A stretch of DNA of 27,308 nucleotides from a virus, in IMG/VR virus record IMGVR_UViG_3300036715_002127, positions 1 through 27,308 of that record. One strand, written 5' to 3'. The notes under the pieces were generated by a model that was not told the DNA's origin, searched no databases, and was given only the letters and a program-made list of their open reading frames with translations. Position numbers and translations under genes: made by a program. This document shows positions 15,598-21,250 of this stretch, one piece after another; within the stretch, counting starts at the first letter, position 1; every line of letters begins with the position of its first letter.

Positions 15598-15924
15598 ATG
15601 TTTTATTGCGACTCTTTTATCGTGAACGGCTTTGACATTAAGGGTGAAAATTATGGGCGTGTGGTTTTTAGCCACAAAGACGGTTTTGGCCGGAATGTGT
15701 ATGAGTTCATCCCTGACAGGGATGGGTCTCAAATAAGAATAATTCCTTATTATTTTAAGGCGATAAAAGACGCCACCATCCTTGACCGTGGACGCCTTGG
15801 ATATGATGGGATTCCGGTTTTTTTGGTGGCGCTGAAAAAAAATTCTGTTTACAGAGGTCCTTTAGGGCTATGTGAAACAATTTTTTTTGATAGAAAACAT
15901 TTGTTTTCTTATAGTTTAGATTAA
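15598..15924 (+). CDS. Early protein of unknown function, 108 residues
   Basis: First gene of the rightward programme, directly behind promoter A, with AAGGGGGTG before the ATG. The sequence (MFYCDSFIVNGFDIKGENYG ...) has alternating short strands, a RNVYEFIPDRDG turn and a mixed charge; I do not recognise a family. An early, short, promoter-proximal gene of this kind is typically a host-takeover or anti-defence protein, which is inference only. The coding DNA contains the perfect palindrome CATCCCTGACAGGGATG (15708-15724), one of several inverted repeats inside genes of this region. Confidence 0.65.
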   Translation: MFYCDSFIVNGFDIKGENYGRVVFSHKDGFGRNVYEFIPDRDGSQIRIIPYYFKAIKDATILDRGRLGYDGIPVFLVALKKNSVYRGPLGLCETIFFDRKHLFSYSLD

Positions 15925-15999
15925 ATTCAATTGTGATATTGTGATGTGGTGTATCCAATAGTGTAGTTAAATTTAATATCATGAAAGGGAATTAGAAAA

Positions 16000-16368
16000 A
16001 TGGACGAAATGAATTGGACGTATTACCGTAGTGTCGATGGCGACGTGGTCAAAGTGTTTTTTCCGTTTGAAAGTGTAATTAGCAATGTAGGCGGCGTTTT
16101 TCATGGAAGCCGCGTCATTTCGACCACCGATTTCGAAGAAGATTACGACGCAGTCCTTATATGTCATGGCAGTGATTTACTGTTTCTCACCACCCGTTGG
16201 TGGGACGTAATAGATGGTGACGTCACCATCTATTACGTCGAGGGACTTGCTATCCTGCAGTCCCCTCGACCCTTTATACTCCGGCCGGTGAATTGGCCGG
16301 AAAAGGCCGGTTGGAAATTTTTAATTGGCCATAAAGAGGGGTTTGACACCGGCTGGCGTAAAATCTAA
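16000..16368 (+). CDS. Early protein of unknown function with palindrome-laden coding DNA
   Basis: A 122-residue protein (MDEMNWTYYRSVDGDVVKVF ...) with AAAGGGA about 11 bases before the ATG. It is mostly beta-like with several Trp and Asp residues; no family recognised. The coding DNA is more GC-rich than that of its neighbours and densely folded: besides the 36-base palindrome at 16204-16239 there are CCACC/GGTGG (16190-16203), GTCGAGGGACT with an imperfect partner (16237-16270), CCGGCC/GGCCGG (16282-16300) and GCGGC/GCCGC stems. Composition and structure suggest recent acquisition or selection for RNA folding. The first stretch before it (15925-15999) repeats part of the promoter A start region. 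Confidence 0.65.
   Translation: MDEMNWTYYRSVDGDVVKVFFPFESVISNVGGVFHGSRVISTTDFEEDYDAVLICHGSDLLFLTTRWWDVIDGDVTIYYVEGLAILQSPRPFILRPVNWPEKAGWKFLIGHKEGFDTGWRKI
16204..16239. repeat. 36-base perfect palindrome inside a coding region
   Basis: Arms GACGTAATAGATGGTGAC (16204-16221) and GTCACCATCTATTACGTC (16222-16239) are exact reverse complements with no loop, centred on GACGTC. In frame it encodes DVIDGDVTIYYV. It can be a protein-binding dyad, a long mRNA stem or a cruciform. Confidence 0.95.
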
Positions 16369-16407
16369 ACCATTTTAAGGGGTGATGGTATCGTGCCATT
16401 GCCCCTT

Positions 16408-16465
16408 AAAAGTTATTTTTGTTTTATAAAATAAAATTTTATTTTATAAAACAAAAATAACTTTT
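16408..16465. terminator. 58-base perfect palindrome after the early gene
   Basis: Arms of 29 bases (16408-16436 and 16437-16465), exact reverse complements without a loop, beginning AAAAGTTATTTTTG and ending CAAAAATAACTTTT. Outer TGCCC/GGGCA can extend the stem with a short bulge. In RNA it would be a very long A-U stem 40 bases after the stop codon, so it may end or process both strands' transcripts; termination is inferred because no separate T run is needed inside so U-rich an arm. It contains TTTTATTTTATAAAA, also present at 17383-17397. Confidence 0.85.
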
Positions 16466-16500
16466 CTTTGGGCATGTATTGATTTTTATTTTTTGCGTTA

Positions 16501-16556
16501 AAATTTTAACGGACAAATTAAAATTTTAACGGTCAATTTGTTTAATTTTAACGGAC
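16501..16556 (+). repeat. Three direct repeats of AATTTTAACGGAC (iteron-like)
   Basis: AAATTTTAACGGAC (16501-16514), AAATTTTAACGGTC (16521-16534) and AATTTTAACGGAC (16544-16556); the TTAACGG cores are 20 and 22 bases apart, about two helical turns, so they face the same side of DNA. Degenerate copies occur at 16590-16600 and near 17495. They lie just upstream of promoter B, in the 358-base gap 16369-16726, and may bind a regulator or replication initiator. Confidence 0.75.
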
Positions 16557-16642
16557 GGCTATTTTTACCGTTCCCTTGGATTAAAGGACAATTTTAACAC
16601 GATTTTATTAGAGTTATTATTTCAGATAAAACAAAAAAGCTC

Positions 16643-16671
16643 TTGACAATCATATTAGGATATGGTAATCT
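16643..16671 (+). promoter_or_regulatory. Early promoter B
   Basis: TTGACA (16643-16648), 17 bases, TAATCT (16666-16671), followed by AAAAATCAAAG, which is also found after promoter C at 19022. Duplicate of promoter A over 74 bases. It drives the paired acidic genes that follow. Confidence 0.8.
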
Positions 16672-16726
16672 AAAAATCAAAGAAAAGCTGTAAAGCTTAA
16701 ATCTAAAAAGAAAGGGGATTAAGAAA

Positions 16727-17050
16727 ATGAAAGCTTTATCAAAAAATGAGTTCATTACAAACATGAGGGCAGCTCCAGTTAACTTATTTTCAGATGAGGG
16801 CTTGGAAATTATTTTTGATTATTTAACGAGTTTTGACGCAAATAATCTTAAAGAAATTGAATTTGATTCTGAAGAAATTAGGGAATTTTTTGCGGAAAAT
16901 TATTTTGAAGAAATTTTAGAGTTTTTTGATATTGACTGGCATGGATTGAATGAGAATGATAAAAAATCTTTAGCGGTATCTTATCTCAAAAAAGAAACAA
17001 AAGTTTTAGGTGCCACAGCTAAAGGCACCGTTGTTTTTCAAATTTTTTAA
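16727..17050 (+). CDS. Small acidic early protein, paralogue of the next gene
   Basis: A 107-residue acidic protein (MKALSKNEFITNMRAAPVNL ...). It has the layout of a small-protein family I know from low-GC phages and their hosts: an N-terminal helix ending in MR, an IIFDYL helix, an EIEFD segment, and an end VLGATAKGTVVFQ-like strand pair. Its role is not established; the strong negative charge in the middle would fit DNA mimicry or a host-protein ligand, which is speculation. GAAAGGGGA precedes the ATG. GGTGCC (17009-17014) pairs with GGCACC (17024-17029) within the coding region. Confidence 0.75.
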   Translation: MKALSKNEFITNMRAAPVNLFSDEGLEIIFDYLTSFDANNLKEIEFDSEEIREFFAENYFEEILEFFDIDWHGLNENDKKSLAVSYLKKETKVLGATAKGTVVFQIF

Positions 17051-17076
17051 TTTCAAAAAAGAAAGGAAATTGAACT

Positions 17077-17322
17077 ATGCTAACTCATTTAACATTTCAT
17101 AAATTCTGCAAAGATATGCGCTCGATATTTTCACGGAGCGCTTGTTTAATTTTATTTGATTATTTTGACCAGCAGGAAATGATTCAAAGGGAACCGATAT
17201 TTTATGACCCTTGGTCAATCATAAATACTTATCGTGAAATTCCCTTAGATAAAATCACGAATACAGTAAAAGTGATAGGTGTAACATCGCAAGGAACTGC
17301 AGTGATTTGCGAAAGGGATTAG
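17077..17322 (+). CDS. Small early protein, shortened paralogue of the preceding gene
   Basis: An 81-residue protein (MLTHLTFHKFCKDMRSIFSR ...) sharing with the preceding protein the F-x-x-x-MR helix, LILFDYF, a shortened strand region with EI-P and the end VKVIGVTSQGTAV. It lacks about 25 acidic residues of the middle. The pair therefore looks like an old tandem duplication with divergence. AGAAAGGAAA stands before its ATG, 26 bases after the upstream stop, so both are read from promoter B and end at the strong terminator at 17349. Confidence 0.75.
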   Translation: MLTHLTFHKFCKDMRSIFSRSACLILFDYFDQQEMIQREPIFYDPWSIINTYREIPLDKITNTVKVIGVTSQGTAVICERD

Positions 17323-17348
17323 CCGTTGATTGAATTTTTAACATAATC

Positions 17349-17390
17349 AACCCTTGCCATATCCATAACAGTATGGCAAGGGTTTTATTT
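17349..17390 (+). terminator. Strong intrinsic terminator
   Basis: AACCCTTGCCATA (17349-17361) pairs perfectly with TATGGCAAGGGTT (17372-17384), 13 base pairs with a 10-base loop, followed by TTATTTTAT. An upstream stem GTTGATT (17325-17331) / AATCAAC (17345-17351) overlaps its first three bases and could compete with it. Confidence 0.85.
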
Positions 17391-17443
17391 TATAAAATTT
17401 TATAAATACTTTTTGTTTATTTATAAAATTTTATAAAATAAAA
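17383..17443. repeat. Long AT-only inverted repeat, 24-base arms
   Basis: Left arm 17383-17406 begins TTTTATTTTATAAAA; right arm 17420-17443 is its exact reverse complement; loop of 13 bases (TACTTTTTGTTTA). It shares a 15-base word with the 58-base palindrome at 16408. It follows the terminator directly and may work as a terminator for opposing transcription. Confidence 0.9.
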
Positions 17444-17567
17444 GTTTATGTTTTATTTTTCCGATGTTTTACAGTTTGTTATATGAATTTGTTCGGATTT
17501 AACGGATAATTGTTTAATTTTATATGGGAAGGATAAAAACAAAAAATTGAAATGGAGGATTAAAAAC

Positions 17568-17930
17568 ATGATTATTACAGAATTTTCGGTTGATAGGTCT
17601 CTGCGAAATGGTGATTATGCAATTGGGGATGAGTTAATATACCACGGTCTGTGCAAAGACACGGGGTATTGTTATTATCATTTTGCGGTAAAAGGTGTCC
17701 CCCGATATGTTTATTATTTTACATCAGATTTTATTTTGTCAACGTCTGAAGGGACTGTAAAAAGATACGGTAATGTGACCGTATTAAAAATCCCTGTTAA
17801 GAACTCTGCTTTGTTTTTTGAGCGTGGCAGGGATGACCCCGATGATATTTATCAGGGTTATTTGTCTTCTGATGGGGTAAAGTGGAGAGTCATTTATAAA
17901 AATTTCATGCACGCTGCCTATTTAAGATAG
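17568..17930 (+). CDS. Early protein of unknown function, 120 residues
   Basis: The protein starts MIITEFSVDRSLRNGDYAIG and is rich in Tyr and short beta strands (YYHFAVKGVPRYVYYFTSD), with no recognised family. I chose ATG 17568 because GGAGG lies 9 bases upstream; a start at 17547 would include the ribosome site in the coding region. No clear promoter is seen in 17444-17567, although a TTTAACGGATAATT variant of the iteron occurs there. In-frame stems ATACGGT/ACCGTAT (17765-17784) and ATCCCTG/CAGGGAT (17790-17834) continue the palindrome habit of this region. Confidence 0.65.
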   Translation: MIITEFSVDRSLRNGDYAIGDELIYHGLCKDTGYCYYHFAVKGVPRYVYYFTSDFILSTSEGTVKRYGNVTVLKIPVKNSALFFERGRDDPDDIYQGYLSSDGVKWRVIYKNFMHAAYLR

Positions 17931-17937
17931 TATCGAT

Positions 17938-17966
17938 AAGAGCCTTGACATTATATCAAGGCTCTT
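17938..17966 (+). terminator. Hairpin after the early gene
   Basis: AAGAGCCTTGA (17938-17948) and TCAAGGCTCTT (17956-17966): 11 base pairs, 7-base loop, 8 bases after the stop codon. Only A-rich DNA follows, so it may act as a weak terminator on this strand, a processing site, or a stronger one in the opposite sense. Confidence 0.6.
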
Positions 17967-17995
17967 AAAAATTTAAAATAATGGAGATTGATACA

Positions 17996-18226
17996 ATGAA
18001 AATTTTTGATTTAGAGGGTGTTAAGATGTTAGCATTTGATGCGGGTTATAAGGAGTATAAAGATTATTTATTAGTTGATAAAAATGGTAATTTAGTATTT
18101 TTTAGTTGGGCTCTTAATCCTTTTGATACTGAAGTTCATTTTGTTGACAAATGGGCAGCCAAGCGGTTTTATGACCATGCTCCGAACAAATGTGTATCGG
18201 AAGACGAGGTTTTGTGTTATTTTTAA
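17996..18226 (+). CDS. Small early protein, 76 residues
   Basis: The sequence MKIFDLEGVKMLAFDAGYKE and onward shows a mixed alpha/beta pattern with a YLLVDKNGNLVFFSWAL strand pair and FVDKWAAKRFYDHA helix; family not recognised. The start is ATG 17996 with GGAG 9 bases upstream; an earlier ATG at 17981 overlaps that site. The gene lies between the hairpin at 17938 and an overlapping downstream frame. Confidence 0.65.
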   Translation: MKIFDLEGVKMLAFDAGYKEYKDYLLVDKNGNLVFFSWALNPFDTEVHFVDKWAAKRFYDHAPNKCVSEDEVLCYF

Positions 18227-18234
18227 AAATTTAT

Positions 18235-18474
18235 ATGGAAAAAGATTTTATTATTAAACATTTACAGTTGTTTGGCATACCGTGTTATGACATCACATAT
18301 CATAACACGGTCATTCAAATCATTTGTGGGGCAGAGTTTTTAGATGCTTGGCGCAAGGTTTTAAAAACAGCATTGCCAAGGCATGAGTTAACAGCGCATG
18401 AAATATCCTGGCCATATTTGGGTAAGGATGGCATCGTTAAATATGACATTTGCTATTCTATCCTTGTCCAGTAA
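18235..18474 (+). CDS. Small ORF with in-frame palindromes, uncertain
   Basis: A 79-codon frame (MEKDFIIKHLQLFGIPCYDI ...). The ATG has no good ribosome site and sits 9 bases after the upstream stop; translation could be by coupling, or from an ATG at 18190 inside the previous gene. The amino-acid make-up is plausible for a protein, but the last codons (CYSILVQ) are encoded by TGCTATTCTATCCTTGTCCA, a word of the GC-rich repeat family at 15311-15449. Two perfect stems (18279-18311 and 18347-18380) lie in frame. Coding status is moderate; a structured non-coding RNA is an alternative. Confidence 0.45.
   Translation: MEKDFIIKHLQLFGIPCYDITYHNTVIQIICGAEFLDAWRKVLKTALPRHELTAHEISWPYLGKDGIVKYDICYSILVQ
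18279..18311. repeat. 12-base-pair perfect hairpin inside the small ORF
   Basis: ACCGTGTTATGA (18279-18290) and TCATAACACGGT (18300-18311) with a 9-base loop. A second stem CTTGGC/GCCAAG spans 18347-18380. Confidence 0.9.
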
Positions 18475-18496
18475 CAGGATTGCTATTTTAACGGCT

Positions 18497-18580
18497 TTAA
18501 ATGCCAGCAGGAAAAGACTTTTACAGTATCCTGGTAGGATAGTATTCTTTTTCGTAAAGTCACGTCCTGGTGGCATTTAA
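18497..18580 (+). other. Long imperfect inverted repeat, possible structured RNA or remnant element
   Basis: TTAAATGCCAGCAGGA...GACTTTTAC (18497-18524) pairs with GTAAAGTC...TCCTGGTGGCATTTAA (18554-18580): about 28-base arms with few mismatches, enclosing a second stem ATCCT-GGT-AGGAT (18529-18541). It begins 22 bases after the small ORF. The nearby bases TTTTAACGG again resemble the iteron. A terminator, a small folded RNA or a miniature element are all possible. Confidence 0.6.
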
Positions 18581-18628
18581 GGGCATTAGAATTGATTTTA
18601 CAAAAATACATACTTAAGGAGAAAAAAA

Positions 18629-18976
18629 ATGAAAGAAATAGATTATGAGCAGTATATCCAAGATTTTAATTGTATCTATGGTAAAGAGCTAAAGAAAGCC
18701 ATTTATGAGTTTTTTGATAATGAGTCTGAAATTAAGTTTTTTTTAGATTTAATTGCCGTGAATAAAGGGAAAATTCAGCATGAGTTTTATGTGTTATTAA
18801 ATAAAGAATTAAAACGTAAAGGATATATTTCGCCTGATAAAAAACGGTGGAGTTACCCTGCATTTGAAAGGTTTAAGTATTTGTTATTTTTGAGTTTATT
18901 CATTGATTTAAGAGAAAAGTATAATGATTTTTTTCTTAAAAATAATTACAGATTTTTACAGGATTTACTTATATAA
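18629..18976 (+). CDS. Early protein of unknown function, 115 residues
   Basis: A helical, charged protein (MKEIDYEQYIQDFNCIYGKE ...) with AAGGAG 10 bases before the ATG. It contains long Lys/Glu helices and a C-terminal FLSLFIDLREKYNDFF segment; no family recognised and no membrane segment. It is the last small early gene before the promoter that leads into the deaminase. Unlike the genes before it, its coding DNA shows no obvious perfect inverted repeats. Confidence 0.7.
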   Translation: MKEIDYEQYIQDFNCIYGKELKKAIYEFFDNESEIKFFLDLIAVNKGKIQHEFYVLLNKELKRKGYISPDKKRWSYPAFERFKYLLFLSLFIDLREKYNDFFLKNNYRFLQDLLI

Positions 18977-18992
18977 AGTCTATAAAAACCCC

Positions 18993-19021
18993 TTGACAAT
19001 CGTGAAATGTTAGGGTTTAAT
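18993..19021 (+). promoter_or_regulatory. Promoter C before the deaminase
   Basis: TTGACA (18993-18998), 17 bases, TTTAAT (19016-19021). It shares CTTGACAAT and the start region AAAAATCAAAG with promoter B, the latter running into the AGGAG ribosome site. It probably feeds the deaminase, the tRNA and perhaps the replication genes. Confidence 0.75.
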
Positions 19022-19041
19022 AAAAATCAAAGGAGATGTGT

Positions 19042-19491
19042 ATGAGTTTTAGCAGGCCGTCCTGGGACGATTATTTTTTATCTTTGGCTAACATGGTGGC
19101 AACACGTTCAACCTGCATGAGAAGACAAGTTGGGGCAGTATTGGTCAAGGATAAGCGGATTTTAGCCACGGGCTATAATGGTGTACCGTCTGGTTTACCA
19201 CATTGTCAAGAGACAGGTTGTTTGCGTGAACAGATGAATATACCGTCGGGAGAACGTCATGAATTGTGTAGAGGTCTTCATGCAGAGCAGAACGCCTTGA
19301 TACAAGCAGCTAAACTTGGTTTTTCTGTTGATGGTGCGACGTTATATTGCACAACGTTTCCTTGTGTAATCTGTGCAAAAATGTTAATCAATGCAGGGAT
19401 TATTAGGATAGTGTATTCTGAAGGTTATCCCGATAAGCTTACTCAAGATTTACTGGATGAAGCAGAGTTAGATGCCAAGGTGGTGAAATAG
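19042..19491 (+). CDS. Deoxycytidylate (dCMP) deaminase
   Basis: Converts dCMP to dUMP and so supplies the dTMP branch of nucleotide synthesis. In the 149-residue protein the zinc site is H80-A-E82 with the catalytic Glu, and P-C108-V-I-C111. The ATGYNG and PSGLPHC segments and the insert with a further His/Cys ([12 protein letters not shown]) are typical of T4-like dCMP deaminases. I chose ATG 19042 because AGGAG abuts the earlier ATG at 19036. Its last 18 bases, including the TAG stop, lie within the tRNA-Leu gene. No thymidylate synthase is in the window. Confidence 0.93.
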   Translation: MSFSRPSWDDYFLSLANMVATRSTCMRRQVGAVLVKDKRILATGYNGVPSGLPHCQETGCLREQMNIPSGERHELCRGLHAEQNALIQAAKLGFSVDGATLYCTTFPCVICAKMLINAGIIRIVYSEGYPDKLTQDLLDEAELDAKVVK

Positions 19492-19557
19492 GTAAACACA
19501 AGAGACTTAAAATCTCTTGGCTGTAAAGCCTTAAGGGTTCGAGTCCCTTCCTTGGCA
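19474..19557 (+). tRNA. tRNA-Leu (anticodon UAA), class II with long variable arm
   Basis: Acceptor GCCAAGG (19474-19480) pairs with CCTTGGC (19550-19556); discriminator A 19557; CCA not encoded. D stem GTG/CAC with GG in the loop (19491-19492); anticodon stem AGAGA/TCTCT with loop CTTAAAA, anticodon TAA; variable arm with GGC/GCC; T stem AAGGG/CCCTT with loop TTCGAGT. All arms pair. UUA is the leucine codon favoured by AT-rich genes like these, so it probably supplements host decoding. Its 5' end overlaps the deaminase coding region by 18 bases. Confidence 0.97.
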
Positions 19558-19575
19558 ATAAAAGGAGTTGTAAAA

Positions 19576-20982
19576 ATGTCAAAAAATGAAATTGTCGTTG
19601 ACAAGTGGAACAATTCGATGTGGAATGAATTATATGAATGTATTTTGAAAAACACACCTCTTATTTATATCCAAACAGAAGAGGTGAATAGGGTGGAGAC
19701 TTATGTCAAAAGCATAGTGTCCACCCTGCGTAATTGTAAATATACCCCCGCTGCAGCATTGCCTACCATTGAAGCATGGACACAACCAAGACAATACTCC
19801 CCACCTCAACAGGTTATTTTCATTAAAGCCTGGAACAATATAATTTTAAATGTAAACTTAGAAAGAATTCAAAATTTGTATCACAAAACAGGCTTAACCG
19901 TTATTATAGCGGGGACAAAACCCATCCCAACGGAATATAAGCAATACATAATGCAGCTTATACTCCCACCATTAACTAAACAAGAACACAAAGACATCAT
20001 AAGTCATTTTATCAATACCCCAAATGTAACAAAACTTATTAATGCTACTCGAAATCTAACCACCTGTCAAATTATTGGTGCGTTAACACATGCTATCAAT
20101 CCTGAAACAAAAAGCGTGAATGTTCAAAAAATTTATACATATAAAAATCAAATTTTTAATAATCAACAATTACTTACATATATTCCTGCCACTATTGATA
20201 TGGCACAAGTCGGTGGCTTGAATAATCTTAAACAATGGTTATGTCAAACAGCCAAGATTTATCAAAATCTGGATGCTGCTATGAAATATGGAATTAAACC
20301 TATCAAAGGGATGTGCTTATTAGGTATCCCCGGAACAGGCAAAACCCTCGTGGCAAAAATGGCAGCAACGTTGTTGAAATTACCATTATATCAATTTAAT
20401 ATCCATACTGTGTTGAATAGCCTTGTAGGGGAATCTGAACAACATTTTCAGATGGCATTACAAACAATGAACAACCTGGCACCAGCCGTCATCCTATGTG
20501 ATGAAATAGAAAAAGCATTTGCAGGATATAAATCAAATAATGATAGTGGCATCACAAATCGCTTGTTAGGAATGTTTTTAGGATATTTACAGGATGTGAA
20601 TAACAATAACTTCGTTGCATGCACAGCAAATAATATATCTCAATTACCACCTGAACTTTTGCGGAAGGGTCGCTTCGATGAGATATGGTTTATAAATACC
20701 CCAACACCATCAGATAGATTACAAATTATAAAGATACATTTACCAGACCAATACTATCATTTTAATTTAGAAAAAATCAATGAATATATGACCGATTTTA
20801 CAGGTGCTGAAATTGAAAATTGTATCCAACAAGCATTAAGGCAAACGTTTTATGAAGATACACCATTAACCGAGGATATAATAATCAATCAAGCACAACA
20901 AATAAAACCATTATGTAATATCAAAAAAGACGAGTTACAAGAATTATTTGAAAAATTTGGAAAACAAATTAGGCAGGCATAA
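19576..20982 (+). CDS. AAA+ ATPase, Ycf46-like
   Basis: A 468-residue ATPase. Residues about 1-190 form a variable N-terminal domain; the AAA+ module begins around MAQVGGLNNLKQWL. It contains Walker A GIPGTGKT (250-257), a Ycf46-like LVGESEQHF segment, Walker B VILCDEIEKAF (acidic pair 309-310), sensor 1 Asn352 in ACTAN, and arginine-finger residues in LLRKGRFDEIWF. The whole matches the Ycf46/FtsH-like AAA clade, without a protease domain. The start is ATG 19576 behind AAAGGAG; an in-frame TTG at 19552 lies in the tRNA. The coding strand is C-rich where all neighbouring genes are G-rich, a sign of separate origin. Substrate unknown; remodelling of a protein or loading of a replication factor are options. 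Confidence 0.88.
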   Translation: MSKNEIVVDKWNNSMWNELYECILKNTPLIYIQTEEVNRVETYVKSIVSTLRNCKYTPAAALPTIEAWTQPRQYSPPQQVIFIKAWNNIILNVNLERIQNLYHKTGLTVIIAGTKPIPTEYKQYIMQLILPPLTKQEHKDIISHFINTPNVTKLINATRNLTTCQIIGALTHAINPETKSVNVQKIYTYKNQIFNNQQLLTYIPATIDMAQVGGLNNLKQWLCQTAKIYQNLDAAMKYGIKPIKGMCLLGIPGTGKTLVAKMAATLLKLPLYQFNIHTVLNSLVGESEQHFQMALQTMNNLAPAVILCDEIEKAFAGYKSNNDSGITNRLLGMFLGYLQDVNNNNFVACTANNISQLPPELLRKGRFDEIWFINTPTPSDRLQIIKIHLPDQYYHFNLEKINEYMTDFTGAEIENCIQQALRQTFYEDTPLTEDIIINQAQQIKPLCNIKKDELQELFEKFGKQIRQA

Positions 20983-21002
20983 AATATAAGCAAGGTAAGT
21001 CT

Positions 21003-21080
21003 TTGTTTTTAACTGATTTTTTCAAAGAGCTTGGTATTACAGAGCGGGATTGTATCAAGGCGTTTAAGCAAAAGAATTAA
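21003..21080 (+). CDS. Very small ORF or gene remnant, 25 codons
   Basis: TTG start at 21003 with AAGGT 6 bases upstream; protein (M)FLTDFFKELGITERDCIKAF. The composition is protein-like and the helix resembles part of a helix-turn-helix, but it is too short to judge. It may be the remnant of a longer gene; the frame is closed at 20970-20972 upstream. Confidence 0.25.
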   Translation: MFLTDFFKELGITERDCIKAFKQKN

Positions 21081-21107
21081 ATCCATCGATGAAAGGAGGT
21101 GGTAATT

Positions 21108-21235
21108 ATGGACGTGTTGTCTATGTTTGTGAAAGTGATTTTTATGTTTAGTGTTTGTTAGGTTTAGTGTTGAGTATTATGTTGACAGGTGTAGCTTGTG
21201 AGTATGTTTTGAGATTTCTAAAGCTTATTAAATGA
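21108..21235 (+). pseudogene. Frameshifted copy of the next small membrane ORF
   Basis: ATG 21108 follows a strong GGAGG and opens MDVLSMFVKVIFMFSVC before TAG at 21159. In the -1 frame the protein continues as CLLGLVLSIMLTGVACEYVL...KLIK to TGA 21233. That second part aligns with the intact small protein encoded at 21251-21352. So either a single-base change broke this copy, or ribosomes shift frame; no standard slippery heptamer is seen. Confidence 0.5.
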
Positions 21236-21250
21236 AAGGAGACTTCAATT

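Noticed and set aside
17945-17973. TTGACA as a promoter before the 17996 gene
   Set aside because: The hexamer is part of an 11-base-pair hairpin and no -10 box lies at 16-18 bases.
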